This document shows, piece by piece, positions 63,624 through 64,000 of a stretch of 64,000 bases of DNA. A program made the translations under genes and the position numbers. The notes under the pieces are model-generated. The model did not search any database, was not told the DNA's origin, and saw only the letters and a list, made by a program, of their open reading frames with translations. This DNA comes from Aeromonas sp. RU39B (GTDB lineage: Bacteria > Pseudomonadota > Gammaproteobacteria > Enterobacterales > Aeromonadaceae), in contig NZ_FTMJ01000008.1 of NCBI RefSeq assembly GCF_900156095.1, positions 1 through 64,000 of the forward strand. Direction: 5' to 3'. Position 1 is the first letter of the stretch, and every line of letters starts with the position of its first letter.

Positions 63624-64000
63624 ACTCTCTGGTGAATGAATATCAGCGCGACGCACTGCAAGAGCTGCTTAATATCTCTATGGGGCAGGCGGCAGATGCC
63701 TTGGCACGATTGATTGATGCCAAAATCAAACTATCCATTCCGAGGATCTCATCGGTCTCGCCGGAAGATTTCATTGCCATGATCCATGATGATCATAACT
63801 GGCGAACCCGACAGTCGTTCAATGGTGTTATCACTGGTGAAGTAATTAGTTTATTATCTAGAACTGGCTGTGAAGATATTGCTGAATTAATGGGGTATAG
63901 CGTGCCATTAAACAGTGTCACGTTGGAGGAGTTGTTACTCGAAGTCTCCAATATTCTGGCTGGGGCATGCCTGCGCGGATTTGCCGATCAGCTTGATATT
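63620..64000 (+). CDS. CheC-like phosphatase (partial, runs off the window)
   Basis: 127 codons visible. Starts MNSLVNEYQRDALQELLNIS; both CheC-type active-site helices are present: ELLNISMGQAADALARLI with a downstream Pro (IPRIS), and EELLLEVSNILAGACLRG. CheC proteins dephosphorylate CheY-P; here the receiver encoded just upstream and overlapping by 4 bases is the natural substrate. Confidence 0.85.
   Translation, partial: MNSLVNEYQRDALQELLNISMGQAADALARLIDAKIKLSIPRISSVSPEDFIAMIHDDHNWRTRQSFNGVITGEVISLLSRTGCEDIAELMGYSVPLNSVTLEELLLEVSNILAGACLRGFADQLDI

Overview
The window looks like a chromosomal segment of an Aeromonas-type gammaproteobacterium. The evidence is an ISAs1-family remnant, a tRNA-Arg/His/Leu cluster, an ascFBG-type beta-glucoside operon, an E. 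coli-like fsa/ybiY/ybiW cluster, Zur-type zinc operators and a Vibrio/Shewanella-style second chemotaxis cluster. This is inferred from gene content; no phylogeny was run. The left 16 kb is visibly AT-richer than the GC-rich remainder.

Left block (1-16.3 kb): IS fragments, then a loose set of metabolic and transport genes: a 12-TM membrane protein, an RhtA-like exporter with a divergent Lrp regulator, and an MFS transporter + DapA-like lyase divergent from a PtsJ-like MocR regulator followed by a B3/B4-domain protein. A 47-codon orphan gene and a CoiA-like nuclease with a long coiled coil follow. The block ends in three ATGA-coupled genes matching the gamma-mobile-trio (GmtY recombinase, GmtZ integrase, GmtX). 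Just outside GmtY lies the 3' part of a tRNA-Arg(UCU) without its 5' half, best read as one attachment end of a GMT genomic island. The other end is not in view.

Middle block (16.4-27.4 kb): intact tRNA-His and tRNA-Leu, a frameshifted gene, a SWIM zinc-finger protein, and a Tn3-family fragment (one 38-bp end, resolvase, HepT/MntA toxin-antitoxin pair, no tnpA). Then comes a probable defence locus: a BrxR/CapW-like WYL regulator, a SAM methyltransferase, and a 1007-aa protein joining a PLD nuclease, a superfamily-2 helicase and an S24 peptidase-like domain. A 66-bp promoter element is present twice, once upstream of a repeat-rich secreted protein and once between the WYL gene and a DUF4258/degenerate ADP-ribosylglycohydrolase pair. 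It contains inverted CCAGTAT arms at a fixed 30-bp spacing.

Right block (27.4-48.6 kb), core-like metabolism: rhamnulose-1-phosphate aldolase, fructose-6-phosphate aldolase divergent from a glycyl-radical enzyme and its activase, a YciT-like DeoR regulator, a Zur-controlled zinc ABC transporter preceded by a 38-aa membrane microprotein, and a second Zur-box-controlled ABC transporter of the peptide/nickel class. These are followed by YghU, a beta-glucoside PTS operon with AscG-type operators, and an M20 amidohydrolase.

Far right (48.6-64 kb): a complete chemotaxis operon (MCP, cheY, STAS, cheA, cheW, MCP, cheW, cheR, cheD, cheB, all on the minus strand), a PAS histidine kinase/LuxR response regulator pair, and a set of response regulators (REC-HDOD, REC-degenerate HD, REC) with a CheC-like phosphatase cut by the window end.
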